64,000 nt of DNA, from the NCBI RefSeq assembly GCF_014154935.1, contig NZ_JACEHH010000015.1, positions 62,001 to 126,000 of the forward strand, given 5' to 3'. Positions 15,431-25,602 of the stretch are shown piece after piece (positions within the stretch are counted from its first letter, which is position 1; every line of letters starts with the position of its first letter). Under the pieces are notes generated by a model that ran no database searches, was not told the DNA's origin, and saw only the letters and a list, made by a program, of their open reading frames with translations. The stretch is from Stieleria mannarensis (GTDB lineage: Bacteria > Planctomycetota > Planctomycetia > Pirellulales > Pirellulaceae). Made by a program: the position numbers and the translations under genes.

Positions 15431-17953
15431 TCACTCAGCGGCGGCAGCGACCGTCTTGCGATAGATCGGATGCTCGGCCTTTCCGCCGGCGCGCAGGTAT
15501 GCGATCAGGTCGGCGATCTCGGACGCGTGAAACGAATCGAGCAACCCGGCCGGCATCATGCTGGCTTTGCTCGGCTGGGTTTGTTCCACTTCGTCGCGAT
15601 TCACTTCGGCCAGTGACGATGGGTCCAGCATGTTGGTCATCACGCGGAGCTTGTTTCCGGACATGTTGACCACGCGGCCCACGATCACCTTGCCGTCGTC
15701 GGTCAAGAACTGTGTCGCGCCGTACTGGTCACTGATCGCTTGGTCCGGATGGATGATCGCGGTCAACAGGTCTTTGGGAGAGAACCGACCGCCGGCTCCG
15801 CTCAGGTCCGGTCCCAGGATGCCGCCTTGGATGCCCATGCGGTGACACTTGTAACACTGGGCCGATGCGAACACCGATTTGCCGGTTTCGAAATCGGGGG
15901 TTCGGTCCGACGCGGTGACGGCGGGCAACAATTCGTCGACGGTCCATTTTTTGACCAGCGGGCGTTGCTCCGACTGGACGCTTTGGACCGGCTGGGGTTT
16001 CAAAACCTCGGCCAGTTTCTCTTGCACCGCTGCCGGCACATTGGCCAACGCGGCCGATTTGATGTTGGCAATGAAACCGCCAAAGGACATGCCGCCACGC
16101 GCCGATTGAACGTCGTTGAACCAACCGAAGTAGTCTCGGTACAGAGCTTCGTTCCAGCCCTGGTCCGCTTCGCGAAGCGTCAACGCATAGAAGATTTGAT
16201 TCTCTTGGCTGGGGGCACGCCGCATTTCCTGAACGATCTTCCCGGTCGATCCCGGCGATCGAAGGTACACCAGCATCTGCGCCAGTTCTCGGTCGACGTG
16301 ATCGTTTCCGGTCGGAAAGACGCCTTGGATCTGCCCGCGAACGGTATCGGCCTGTGTTTCGTCGAATTCACCCAGGCGGATCGCTACAAGGGAATAGGCA
16401 CGCAGCAGCGCGATCCGACCCTCCACCGATAGATCCTCCCAGTCGATCTCGGCCAGGGCGTCAAAGGCGAGCGTCTGGTCGTCGGGGGTGCCGGTTCGTG
16501 CCAGGGCGATGACGGCAAGGGCGCGGGCTTGCGGTTGCCCGATCTTGGCGATTCGTCGTTTCCAACGCATGGTCGGTTGATGTTCCAATGCGACGCGGGC
16601 GGCGAATCGAATCGCGCGGTCTTGATGGGCGAGGTTTCGAATCGCCAATCCCACGGCTTTCTTGTCGGCATTACCGACGTGCAGGGATTCGAGTTGTTTT
16701 CGCAGCGCGACCAGACGCTGTGTTTTCTCGTCGCGGGAATCGGTCCGATCGGATGCGTCTGCATCGCCACGGTACACGATCCGGTACAAACCGCTTTGGG
16801 TCTTGCGGCCGCCGACGGCAAAGTACAACGCGCCGTCTTGGGGCCGGACGACCATGTCGGTCACCGGCAACGGTGCGGCGGTGGCAAAGGTTTCATAGCT
16901 GCCGGTGTAGGAGCTGCCGTCGGGAGTCAAATGAACCGCGTGAATGTTGCCATAACTCCAATCGGCGATGAACAGCGCGTCGCGATACTTGGGCGGGTAC
17001 TTCGTTCCATATCCGAAACAGATCCCGGTCGGAGAACCGGGGCCGATGTCGACGGCCGCACCGAAGGAATCGGGGTAGTATTCCGGCCACTTGCCCGTTC
17101 CGTTTCGCCACCCGAACTCGCCGCCACTGATCACGTGATTGATCCGCGTGGGACGGTACCAGGGCGTGCCGACGTCCCATTCCATGTCCGCGTCATAGGT
17201 GAACAGTTCGCCTTGGTCGTTGAGCGCGATGTCATATTCATTGCGGAACCCGGTTGCGATCAATTCAAAGTCGCTGCCGTCGGGCAGGAACGACCCGATC
17301 CAGCCGCCGGGCGCCATGCGGTCAGCCGCATGACCGCGCGCGTCGGGCATGCGTCCCAGCAAGTGGTCTTCGTCCCAGACTTGGGGGACACGGCTGCGCG
17401 CGATCGTCGTGGGCAACTTGGTCATGTTGCCGCCACAGGTGATGATCCGTTTCCCGTCCTGGGACAGGATCAACGCGTGCGGACCGTGCTCACCACCACC
17501 CGGGAGCGGCAAGACGAAATCGATTTGATCGAACTGGTCGTCGTCATCGGTGTCGGTCAACCGATAGACACCGTTCTTGTTTTGCGGGCGTCCGTTGACG
17601 TTGACGTACAAGGCGTCAAAGGCGAACAACAGCCCCTGCGCCGATCCGATTTCGACCTCCAGTTTCTCGACGCTCGGCTGGTCCGCCGAGACGTCGATTC
17701 GATACAGGCTGCCTTCCTGGTCCGACGCGACCAGTCGTCCCTTGGGGTCGACAGTCAAACTGACCCACGATCCTTGGGTGTCGAAGGGGACTTCGTACAC
17801 CAATTGAACCTCAAACCCGGCCGGGACGCTGAATTGATCGGGCGGCGTCACCCCCAGATCCGCCCGGGCGACGTGTGGGAAAGGGGACACAGCGGAGCAA
17901 AGAATCATTGCCGCGGCAACGAGGGTCGGGCACACGCGGGACGTGAAGAACAT
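15431..17953 (-). CDS. Pirellula/Verrucomicrobium-type haem-binding membrane-bound dehydrogenase
   Basis: An 840-residue secreted protein. ATG 17953 is chosen because it is followed at once by a signal peptide (CPTLVAAAMILCSAV...VARA). Residues of about 30-400 form a beta-propeller like those of sugar or L-sorbosone dehydrogenases (PAGFEVQLVYEVPFDTQG; ATGFRNEYDIALNDQGELF). A helical HEAT-like middle follows. The C-terminal cytochrome c domain has CYKCHRMG and the distal Met-containing QPSKASMMPAG. This is the planctomycete-specific domain family that combines a propeller, repeats and a c-type haem. These proteins are thought to oxidise sugars or related compounds in the periplasm. The substrate is unknown. 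Confidence 0.9.
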   Translation of the reverse strand: MFFTSRVCPTLVAAAMILCSAVSPFPHVARADLGVTPPDQFSVPAGFEVQLVYEVPFDTQGSWVSLTVDPKGRLVASDQEGSLYRIDVSADQPSVEKLEVEIGSAQGLLFAFDALYVNVNGRPQNKNGVYRLTDTDDDDQFDQIDFVLPLPGGGEHGPHALILSQDGKRIITCGGNMTKLPTTIARSRVPQVWDEDHLLGRMPDARGHAADRMAPGGWIGSFLPDGSDFELIATGFRNEYDIALNDQGELFTYDADMEWDVGTPWYRPTRINHVISGGEFGWRNGTGKWPEYYPDSFGAAVDIGPGSPTGICFGYGTKYPPKYRDALFIADWSYGNIHAVHLTPDGSSYTGSYETFATAAPLPVTDMVVRPQDGALYFAVGGRKTQSGLYRIVYRGDADASDRTDSRDEKTQRLVALRKQLESLHVGNADKKAVGLAIRNLAHQDRAIRFAARVALEHQPTMRWKRRIAKIGQPQARALAVIALARTGTPDDQTLAFDALAEIDWEDLSVEGRIALLRAYSLVAIRLGEFDETQADTVRGQIQGVFPTGNDHVDRELAQMLVYLRSPGSTGKIVQEMRRAPSQENQIFYALTLREADQGWNEALYRDYFGWFNDVQSARGGMSFGGFIANIKSAALANVPAAVQEKLAEVLKPQPVQSVQSEQRPLVKKWTVDELLPAVTASDRTPDFETGKSVFASAQCYKCHRMGIQGGILGPDLSGAGGRFSPKDLLTAIIHPDQAISDQYGATQFLTDDGKVIVGRVVNMSGNKLRVMTNMLDPSSLAEVNRDEVEQTQPSKASMMPAGLLDSFHASEIADLIAYLRAGGKAEHPIYRKTVAAAAE

Positions 17954-18309
17954 CACGGTCAATCCAATCCAAAATGAGGGGAGACAGCTGGGGTGGGGAA
18001 GCAACCGCCTGGACCGCGGATCATCAGGGGGCAAGCACCGTCGGCATTTCCGTCCGCACGCCATCCGAGTTCCGACACATCTTGTGAACAGCTTCCAGGC
18101 GGGTGGAGGCTGCACCCCCGTGGGCGCGAGGCGATTATCACGCCATCATAGCGGCACAACGGTCGGTTCGGCAACGCTAGGAAGCACGGGCATTGACGTG
18201 CAGCTTGTCAAACCCAGGCTAAGGATGTACAGGCGCGGTCGGTTCGTGTCGCTGACACCGAAAGTGAGCAGTTACGCATAAGCTACGCTTGCGGTGTTGT
18301 GTCTCCGTA
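17954..18309. other. Divergent intergenic region
   Basis: Roughly 355 bp separate the start of the haem-binding dehydrogenase (leftward) from the start of the 1190-residue protein (rightward), so promoters for both should lie here. I cannot identify boxes or operators with confidence. Confidence 0.4.
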
Positions 18310-21300
18310 ATGTCTCCAACCACCCAGATTTTTATGTCTCTTCTTCGTGAAAATCTCTCTCTGTTTCATGACGTTGATCAATTGCAACGTGCCGTTGGTT
18401 GGGACAAGTCGATCGCGACCGACCCGGCCGAGCGCGACAATCTGCGCACGTACTTGGTCTTGCAACTGGCGGCGGCCGGGTTGCTCCGCGTGGACGATGA
18501 ACTCGGCAATGCGATGACCAAGTTCTCGAGCGGGATTTTGGAAAGCATCCGTGAGAAGTCGCGTCTGTTGGCATCGCATCGTGTTCCCGTCGACACGCGC
18601 ATTGAATCATTTCTCAACGGTTACTTTGCCGACGAACTTCGGGGCGGCCAGCTGCATTTGCCCTCGCGTACGCTGACGTTGGATCGTCATGGGATGGCGC
18701 GCAAATTGAGTTTGCCGATCAACGGTGACTCGTTCGAAACAGACTTGGTCAGCTCGTATCGCTGCACCAACGGGGTGCTGAACAACCCGCGTGCCGATCG
18801 CCGCACGACGGCGGGGACATTTCATGTCGTCCAAGGCGGGTTGCCGATCCCCGGTGACAAGCGAGCGGTGCCCAAAGGCGTGTTTGTCAAATTGTTCCGT
18901 GCGGCGATGTCACCGCCGGAGGATCTGACGCTGCTGCCCTACACCAGCCAGCTGAAACATCCGGCCCACACCTGGGTCTCGCTGTTGATGCGTCCGCTGG
19001 TCTGCCCGGCCGTCCCCGGGTTCACCAACGCGTTGACGATGGAGACACGGTTCTTTGCGCCGGCCAGTCTGGTCAGCAACCTTGACTTTGTCGAATCGAT
19101 TTTCGGCAACGGTGGCGACCCGCTGATTCCCGAAAACGACGCCGGGCTGGACGTGAAATCGTGGACCGGACACACCGGTTGCGTGATCCTGGCGCCGCAC
19201 CTGACCAAGATCACCAAAAAGGAACTCGGCCTGCCCCACGAAAGCAGCGCATCGGAACGTCAGCGCCGCGACGGCATGTGCTGGAGCGACGAATCGGAAT
19301 GCTACAACAACGGCACGGCGTTCAAGTTGACTTGCCGCGACCGTCGTGGCGTGGTCGTCACGCTGATCGCGGACAACTACTACGGGTATTGCAAGAAAGA
19401 GGTCAAAACCCAAATCAGCTATGCCTGCAACCTGATGGGGCGATCGGAGGAAGAGCACGCCGGCGGTGCACTCGCATTCGCGTCGTATTCGCTGGGTGAA
19501 GAATTCCAAATCGATAGCCAGCGTCACAACGGGCGGACGTTTGATGACGTCGCCCGTGACTATGCCGAGTTTGTCGACGCCAAACCCGAGGGCTACGGCG
19601 TCGATCGCAATGACGATTCGATCATCTACATTCCCGAAAACGCCAAGGTCACGTTGGAAGAGCGGTGCATCAAATGGACGCGTGACGACCAGGAGCACCG
19701 CATTCCCTTGTCGCCCGACCAGATCTACATCGCGCCGAGCGGTTACAAGATCCGGCTGGAAAAGCACCCCAACGCGCCTTCGTGGCGGTTGGTCGGGACG
19801 GTCGGCGAAGGCGTTTTCTGCCACAAACCCTGCACCGTCAGTGGTGGCGGTAAAAGCGAGATCAGCAAGAGTTTGCGAGACTACATGCTGTACGGGCCGA
19901 TCTTCGTCGGCGACCGCGACGATGACTTTGCGAAACTGGACGAGATCTTCGGAAAAGATTATTCCAACCGCTGGTCGGACAGCTACACCGGGCGGACCGA
20001 CTATACCGATCGACCGAGCCGCAGCGTGTTGAGTTCGGCACGTAGTCTGGGCAGCGTGATCAAACTGCTGACCCCGTCGCCGGATTACAACGACCAGTAC
20101 AATCAGTGGCTCCGGGACATCCCCGAGCGTGTTTATTCGATGGCGTTGATCATCAAACGGTTCACCAAGGAAGGCGAAGCGGACAATTGGAAAGACCGAT
20201 TCGGCGTGGACATCGTCAACGGATCCCCGGGCCACGAACTGAAGATCGGCGATCGAGCCCTGGTGGGAACCTACCTTCGTGTGGGATTGGACGAGAAACG
20301 TTGGCGAACCTTCAAGGTGCGCCAGGATTTCCTGCCGGCGGCAAAGGTGCAGCGTGAAGACGACATCAGCGCCAGCACCGTCGTCCCGGCTCGCATGATC
20401 GAAAACCTCGGTGACAGTGTCGTGCCGGCGACCAGTTACAAGTTCATCGAAAACTGCGAGTACCGCTTGTTCCAACGCCCGGACGATGCCATCCACCGCG
20501 GATTGGACAAACAAACCGAATGGGATTTGTCTCGCCCGGCCAACTTCATCAGCAATTTCCAGCCGCTGACCCACAGCGAAGTCGGCGAGATCGTGCGTGA
20601 CGCGATCGAGTTCGACAAGTTCACCGGACCGATGGCCGATCTGCTCAAGAAAGCCTATGAGCAAGATGACAGCTATGTCGTCAGCACCTCCAACCCGCGA
20701 CTGGTCGACGGCAAACAGACGAAGAACCCTCGCTACTTGCAAGACCGCCCCGACATGGTGTTCGCCCGCGATACCTATGTGGCCCGACGCGGCATTCAGT
20801 TCAACCGGGGCCTGGGACCGGACGAACCGATTCACATTCCGGTCGGAGCGGTCCTGGGCGGACGACGAAACAATCCGCCGGAGCCGGAAAAACGGATCCG
20901 ATCGTTGGCCGTTTACTCGCCGCTGCATTATCAAGAGCTGCCCGAGCTGGTGATGGATTACCTCTGTTCCTTGACCGGCAAAAGCCCCAGCACCACCGGT
21001 GCCGGCAGCGAAGGCGCGCTGACCAAGGGCCCCTTCAACGCACTGATGCCGTCGACCGACATGAACAACATGATCGTGTCGATGATCCTGACCGGGCTGG
21101 GGGGATTCAGCACCGCGGCCGGACACATCGGACCGCGTTTCGAAGTCGGACACGACATCTCGTTGCTGGTTCCCGAAGTCTGGTGCCGGTTGACCCCCGA
21201 AGAGCGGTCCCCGCAGCACATGATCGACAACGGGATGCTGGAACCGGTCGAAGACTTCACCCACAACGGCGTGGACATTCCCGCCAGCCGGCTCGGTTAT

Positions 21301-21882
21301 CGAATCACCAAACGATTCGTCCGCACCTACATGGCGCGCGTGTTCGACAACCCCAGCAAGGTGTTTACCGAAGACATCCTGAAACCGGAGCTTCAAGATC
21401 CCGATTCGTTCGCCGACGGAATCCTGCACATCGCCGAAGCCCAAGCCAGGGTCGCCAAGGTGTACATGGAAGACGGTGGGTATGAACTGGCATGCCCGCC
21501 GCTCCGCGCGATCGTCAGCATCTTGGCCACCGGCAAATACGAGGGGAAAACGATCGACGATCCGGAGGTCCGGAACCTGTTCACGTTGGAAAACATGCTG
21601 CAAAGCGACTGGTATCGACGTCGCCTGGTTGAACAACAACAACGCGACATCCAACACTGGACCGATTGCATCGACCGAATCGAAGGGGCCATCGAAAGCC
21701 TGGACGGTGACCGCCCCAGCATCAATCTGGATCTGGATGAACGCTTGGCGTACGCCAAAGAGCGACTGGCCCAAGCCGAATCATCGACCTACCTGGACAG
21801 CTTGGTCGGAACGATCGGCGCCGATCCGATGCGGGTGGCCGCAGACGATCCCGTCATGGCCGATCGCCTGGCCGGCGTTTGA
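18310..21882 (+). CDS. Very large conserved protein, candidate PPi-type phosphoenolpyruvate carboxykinase
   Basis: A 1190-residue cytosolic protein without signal or membrane segments. Near residue 508 it has KPCTVSGGGKSEISKS, a P-loop-like glycine motif (G512-G513-G514-K515-S516). Its length and this motif agree with my memory of the PPi-dependent PEP carboxykinases of Propionibacterium and Entamoeba, which are about 1100-1200 residues and unlike the ATP or GTP enzymes. If so, it interconverts PEP, CO2 and phosphate with oxaloacetate and pyrophosphate. The assignment is from recognition, not a search. Start 18310 is one of three in-frame ATGs (18289, 18310, 18334), none with a clear ribosome site. 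The C-terminal 100 residues are helical and charged. Confidence 0.5.
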   Translation: MSPTTQIFMSLLRENLSLFHDVDQLQRAVGWDKSIATDPAERDNLRTYLVLQLAAAGLLRVDDELGNAMTKFSSGILESIREKSRLLASHRVPVDTRIESFLNGYFADELRGGQLHLPSRTLTLDRHGMARKLSLPINGDSFETDLVSSYRCTNGVLNNPRADRRTTAGTFHVVQGGLPIPGDKRAVPKGVFVKLFRAAMSPPEDLTLLPYTSQLKHPAHTWVSLLMRPLVCPAVPGFTNALTMETRFFAPASLVSNLDFVESIFGNGGDPLIPENDAGLDVKSWTGHTGCVILAPHLTKITKKELGLPHESSASERQRRDGMCWSDESECYNNGTAFKLTCRDRRGVVVTLIADNYYGYCKKEVKTQISYACNLMGRSEEEHAGGALAFASYSLGEEFQIDSQRHNGRTFDDVARDYAEFVDAKPEGYGVDRNDDSIIYIPENAKVTLEERCIKWTRDDQEHRIPLSPDQIYIAPSGYKIRLEKHPNAPSWRLVGTVGEGVFCHKPCTVSGGGKSEISKSLRDYMLYGPIFVGDRDDDFAKLDEIFGKDYSNRWSDSYTGRTDYTDRPSRSVLSSARSLGSVIKLLTPSPDYNDQYNQWLRDIPERVYSMALIIKRFTKEGEADNWKDRFGVDIVNGSPGHELKIGDRALVGTYLRVGLDEKRWRTFKVRQDFLPAAKVQREDDISASTVVPARMIENLGDSVVPATSYKFIENCEYRLFQRPDDAIHRGLDKQTEWDLSRPANFISNFQPLTHSEVGEIVRDAIEFDKFTGPMADLLKKAYEQDDSYVVSTSNPRLVDGKQTKNPRYLQDRPDMVFARDTYVARRGIQFNRGLGPDEPIHIPVGAVLGGRRNNPPEPEKRIRSLAVYSPLHYQELPELVMDYLCSLTGKSPSTTGAGSEGALTKGPFNALMPSTDMNNMIVSMILTGLGGFSTAAGHIGPRFEVGHDISLLVPEVWCRLTPEERSPQHMIDNGMLEPVEDFTHNGVDIPASRLGYRITKRFVRTYMARVFDNPSKVFTEDILKPELQDPDSFADGILHIAEAQARVAKVYMEDGGYELACPPLRAIVSILATGKYEGKTIDDPEVRNLFTLENMLQSDWYRRRLVEQQQRDIQHWTDCIDRIEGAIESLDGDRPSINLDLDERLAYAKERLAQAESSTYLDSLVGTIGADPMRVAADDPVMADRLAGV

Positions 21883-21927
21883 CGGCCCGGTCAGGCAAGC
21901 AACCTGTCACGCAAGGAAACTGCCACG

Positions 21928-22620
21928 ATGAAAGTTCTGGTCCTCACCGGTGCCGGGATCTCCGCCGAATCCGGGATCCCCACGTTTCGCGGTGAGGACG
22001 GGTTGTGGGAAGGCCATCGGTTCGAAGACGTCGCGACGCCGCAGGCGTTTGCGCGAAACCCGGATCTGGTCCACCAGTTCTACAACGCCCGACGCAAGGC
22101 TTTGCAGAACGAATCGGTTCAACCCAACGCGGCGCACGTCGCGTTGGCGGAATTCGAAAAACGTCATGACGGCGAATTCTTGCTGGTGACTCAGAACATC
22201 GATGACCTGCATCAGCGTGCCGGCAGCCGAAACGTGTTGCCGATGCACGGAGAGTTGCTCAAAGCGCGCTGCATGCTGACGGGTGATCTGTTCGATTGGC
22301 GCGGCGATTTGAGTGTCCAAACGCCTCATCCGACAGAGCCCGACTTGGTCGGCACGCTGCGGCCCCACGTCGTCTGGTTCGGTGAAATGCCGCTGGGACT
22401 GGAACGCATCGCCGCCTTCGCCGAAGACTGCGACTTGTTCCTGGCCATCGGCACCTCGGCCGTCGTTTACCCTGCGGCCGGCATCGTCGCCGCCACCGAT
22501 CCGCATTGCCGACGGGTGGAAATCAATCTCGATCACACGCCCCAAAGCGATCGATTCGACTTGACCATTCGGGGCAAGGCGTCGATCGAAGTGCCGAAAT
22601 TCTTGGAATCGCTGGAGTAG
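21928..22620 (+). CDS. cobB: Sirtuin-type NAD-dependent protein deacylase, lacking the zinc cysteines
   Basis: A 230-residue class III sirtuin that removes acyl groups from lysines using NAD. It has the NAD motif GAGISAESGIPTFRG, the QNIDDLHQRAG motif and catalytic H107 (MHGEL). Y52 and R55 in QFYNARRK are the pair that favours succinyl/malonyl-lysine. Compared with the E. coli enzyme, only C115 remains of the four zinc-binding cysteines; the DKCHCCQ segment is replaced by a Thr/Pro/Glu-rich loop. A good ribosome site (aaggaaa) precedes ATG 21928, 45 bp after the previous gene, so the two may be co-transcribed. Confidence 0.92.
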   Translation: MKVLVLTGAGISAESGIPTFRGEDGLWEGHRFEDVATPQAFARNPDLVHQFYNARRKALQNESVQPNAAHVALAEFEKRHDGEFLLVTQNIDDLHQRAGSRNVLPMHGELLKARCMLTGDLFDWRGDLSVQTPHPTEPDLVGTLRPHVVWFGEMPLGLERIAAFAEDCDLFLAIGTSAVVYPAAGIVAATDPHCRRVEINLDHTPQSDRFDLTIRGKASIEVPKFLESLE

Positions 22621-22647
22621 GTTTCCCGCCCGCGAGGCCGAGACGGC

Positions 22648-22665
22648 TTAAGCCCGTGCCATTCA
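22648..22665. repeat. Half-copy of the 9822-9964 palindromic element
   Basis: The stretch cttaagcccgtgccattc matches the reverse complement of the left arm at 9822-9850. It lies between the convergent cobB and alaS genes. Confidence 0.6.
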
Positions 22666-22692
22666 TTCCTGCTCGCTTTTCGCGGCCTCGGA

Positions 22693-25524
22693 TCACGCGC
22701 CCAGCTGCTCTCGCATCGCGGTCTTGGCGGCGTCGAGCGCCTCGGGCAGTTTGCTGGGGTCTTTACCGCCGGCTTGGGCCATGTCGGGTCGACCGCCGCC
22801 GCCACCGCCGACCATCTTGGCGGCCGCTCCGACCCACTGGCCGGCTTTCAAGCCCTTGTCGACCAGCGTGTGGCTGAGCCCTCCGACCAGCACGACCTTG
22901 TCGCCTTGAACGGTTCCCAGCAACACGGCCGAACCGCCGGCAGACTTCTTGCGGATTTGATCGATCCAGCCACGCATCACGTTCGGGTTGGCCCCGGGGA
23001 CTTCGGCGACGACGATCAAGTCCTCGCCGACCTTTTCGCCCTTGCCGATCAAGTCGTCCGCGGTGATCTTTCCGCCGGCGGTCGCTTGTTTCAGCTGTGT
23101 GATCAAGCCGGCGCGATCGGCCAACATGGCATCGATTCGCCCCAGCACTTCTTCCTGCGACACGTTCAACCGACGCGTGATTTCGCGAACGCTGGCCCGC
23201 ACCGCCGGATAGTCGCTGACGTCGCCGGCGGCGCAGTCTTTGGCGACCGCGAACGTTTCGGCATGCTCGGTGGGTTTGCCGCTGGTGAGTTCTTTTTTCA
23301 GTTGCCTGATTTCACCGGCCAATTGCTCGACCGCGCCGCCGGCATGGGCGGCATCGGTGCCGAGTCGCTCGGCGATCTCGCTGAGCAATGTCTGCGTTTG
23401 CTGACGATGCTCCAGGGCGCGGCTTCCGGTCAACGCGACGATCCGTCGGGTGCCGGCCGAGACGCTTTCTTCGGCCATCAATTCGAATGTTTCGACGCTG
23501 CCGGAATTGGCGACGTGGGTGCCGGCGCACAGTTCCTTGCTGTAATCGCCGATGGAAACCATCCGCACCGGGTCGGGGTACTTTTCCCCGAACAGCATCA
23601 TCGCGCCGGCCTTGCGGGCTTCGGCCAGCGGCACGATTTGCCAGGAGACCGCGGCGTTCTCACCGATCCGCGTCATCACGTCGCTTTCGATCTTGACCAG
23701 CACGTCGTCGGGGATCGGTTTTTGGTTGGTGAAATCGAACCGCAGCCGATCCTCTTCGACCTTGCTGCCCTGTTGTTGGGCGTGGTCGCCGATGTTGGTG
23801 TGCAAGGCGTGGTGCAGGATGTGGGTTGCGGAGTGGGCGCGAGCCAGCGCGCCGCGGCGCTCGGAATCGACGGTCGCCGTGCAGGTTGCGCCTTCTTTGA
23901 TTTCACCCTTGGCCAGCTTGCCGTGGTGGACGATCAACCCGCCGTGTTTTTGCGTGTCGTGGACGACGAACTTAAAATCATCCGACTCGATCACGCCGGT
24001 GTCGCCGATCTGGCCGCCGGATTCGCCATAAAACGGCGACTCGCTGAGCACCAGGCGGAACTCGGCGTCGCCGGGGCGGCCGATGTGGCTGAGCAATTGT
24101 CCTTCATCATCTTTGTCTTTACCGTCGCCGGTGATGATGCCTTTGACCGTCGCGGTCGCTTCGGTGGTGTCGTAACCGACGAACGGGGTTTCCCGCAGTG
24201 CTTCTTTGAGCGTTTCCAGCGGCCCGGTTTGGAACAATTCGACTTGGCCGGCACCGCTGGCGATCGCGTGTTCGTGCATCGCGTCGCGATAGCCCGGCCA
24301 ATCGAAGGTGAAATTCTTTTCGGCCGCAAGGGTCTGCAACAGTTCCGGCGGGACGCCGTAGGTGGTGTTCAATTCCGCGGCTTCTTTGCCGGGGACCATC
24401 ACCGCGTCCTCTTCGTTCATTTCCTCGAACAGTTGTCCGATGCGTTTCATCCCCCCGTCGATGGTCCCGAAGAACGCTTTCTCCTCGGACTCGATGACTT
24501 CGCTGACCCGCGCGATGGTTTCGCCCAGTTCGGGATAGGCCGCATGGCTGGCCTCGGCGACCGCGGGAACCAGTTTGTGCAAGAACGGTTCGCGGAGATC
24601 CATTTGGTAACCGTCCAGCACGGCGCGACGGATCAGTCGGCGGACGACATACTTTGCCTTGTCGCGTCCCGGGTAGACGTTTTCGTGGATCGAAAACGCA
24701 CAGGCGCGGGCGTGGTCGGTGATCCGACGCAGCCGTCGTCCGTTGTCGCTGTCGGCGTCATAGTGCACGCCGACGACATCGGCCGCGGCATCGACGATCG
24801 GCCGCAGCGAATCGATATGGAAGTTGGTCGAAACGCCTTGCAACACGCTGGCGGTTCGTTCCAGGCCCATGCCGGTGTCGATGTTTTGGCTGGGCAGGGG
24901 TTTCAGGTTGTCCGGCGGATCGCCGACGCGATTGAACTGGGTGAACACCAGGTTCCAGATTTCGACGTCGCTGCCGTCGTCCAGGTGATAATAGATTTCG
25001 CTGCACGGGCCGCAGACCCCGTCGGGGCCTTCGCTGGGAGCCGAGGCGGGCCAAAAATTTTCGTCTTCGTCCATGCGGACGATGCGGTCATCGGGCAACC
25101 CGATCGATTCCTTCCAAATCCCGTAGGCTTCGTCGTCGTCCTTGTAGACCGTCACGGACAGCTTGGCGGGGTCGATCGCCAGCCACTTTTTGGCCGTCAG
25201 GAACTCCCAGGCCCACGCGATGGCTTCCTTTTTGAAGTAGTCGCCGAAGGAGAAATTCCCCAGCATTTCGAAAAAGGTGTGGTGAAAGGCGGTGCGTCCG
25301 ACGTTGTCGATGTCGCCGGTGCGGAGGCATTTTTGGCAGGTCGTCGCGCGGGTGAAATCGAGTTTCACCTTGCCCAAAAAGTGATCCTTGAACTGGTTCA
25401 TCCCGGCCGGCGTGAACAGGACCGAGGGGTCCCAGGTGGGGACCAAGACGTCGCTGGGCTTCCGGACGCAGCCCTTGGTTTCAAAGAATTCGAGATATTT
25501 TTCGCGGAGTTCGTCGGTTTTCAT
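22693..25524 (-). CDS. alaS: Alanyl-tRNA synthetase
   Basis: A full-length 943-residue class II synthetase that charges tRNA-Ala. The order is normal: class II core at the N-terminus (TPAGMNQFKDHFLG; HHTFFEMLGNFSFGDYF), then the tRNA-recognition helices. The editing domain has HSATHILHHALH and CAGTHVANSG, which supply its zinc ligands. A C-terminal coiled coil and glycine-rich C-Ala domain (MVGGGGGGRPDMAQAGG) follow. ATG 25524 gives the usual MKTDELREKYLEFF start. It is convergent with cobB and possibly follows the lipoprotein gene in the same direction, 78 bp downstream of it. Confidence 0.98.
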   Translation of the reverse strand: MKTDELREKYLEFFETKGCVRKPSDVLVPTWDPSVLFTPAGMNQFKDHFLGKVKLDFTRATTCQKCLRTGDIDNVGRTAFHHTFFEMLGNFSFGDYFKKEAIAWAWEFLTAKKWLAIDPAKLSVTVYKDDDEAYGIWKESIGLPDDRIVRMDEDENFWPASAPSEGPDGVCGPCSEIYYHLDDGSDVEIWNLVFTQFNRVGDPPDNLKPLPSQNIDTGMGLERTASVLQGVSTNFHIDSLRPIVDAAADVVGVHYDADSDNGRRLRRITDHARACAFSIHENVYPGRDKAKYVVRRLIRRAVLDGYQMDLREPFLHKLVPAVAEASHAAYPELGETIARVSEVIESEEKAFFGTIDGGMKRIGQLFEEMNEEDAVMVPGKEAAELNTTYGVPPELLQTLAAEKNFTFDWPGYRDAMHEHAIASGAGQVELFQTGPLETLKEALRETPFVGYDTTEATATVKGIITGDGKDKDDEGQLLSHIGRPGDAEFRLVLSESPFYGESGGQIGDTGVIESDDFKFVVHDTQKHGGLIVHHGKLAKGEIKEGATCTATVDSERRGALARAHSATHILHHALHTNIGDHAQQQGSKVEEDRLRFDFTNQKPIPDDVLVKIESDVMTRIGENAAVSWQIVPLAEARKAGAMMLFGEKYPDPVRMVSIGDYSKELCAGTHVANSGSVETFELMAEESVSAGTRRIVALTGSRALEHRQQTQTLLSEIAERLGTDAAHAGGAVEQLAGEIRQLKKELTSGKPTEHAETFAVAKDCAAGDVSDYPAVRASVREITRRLNVSQEEVLGRIDAMLADRAGLITQLKQATAGGKITADDLIGKGEKVGEDLIVVAEVPGANPNVMRGWIDQIRKKSAGGSAVLLGTVQGDKVVLVGGLSHTLVDKGLKAGQWVGAAAKMVGGGGGGRPDMAQAGGKDPSKLPEALDAAKTAMREQLGA

Positions 25525-25602
25525 GGGTCAACGCACGGAGATAGAAAGGAGTGCAGTGCTGCCGATGATATCGGATGGACCCGATTTCTCGTAGCCGGAG
25601 CG

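Noticed and set aside
16529-17977. A 482-codon open frame on the plus strand
   Set aside because: It is antisense to the haem-binding dehydrogenase.
18910-21774. A 954-codon open frame on the minus strand
   Set aside because: It is antisense to the 1190-residue protein and shows low-complexity composition without any recognisable motif.
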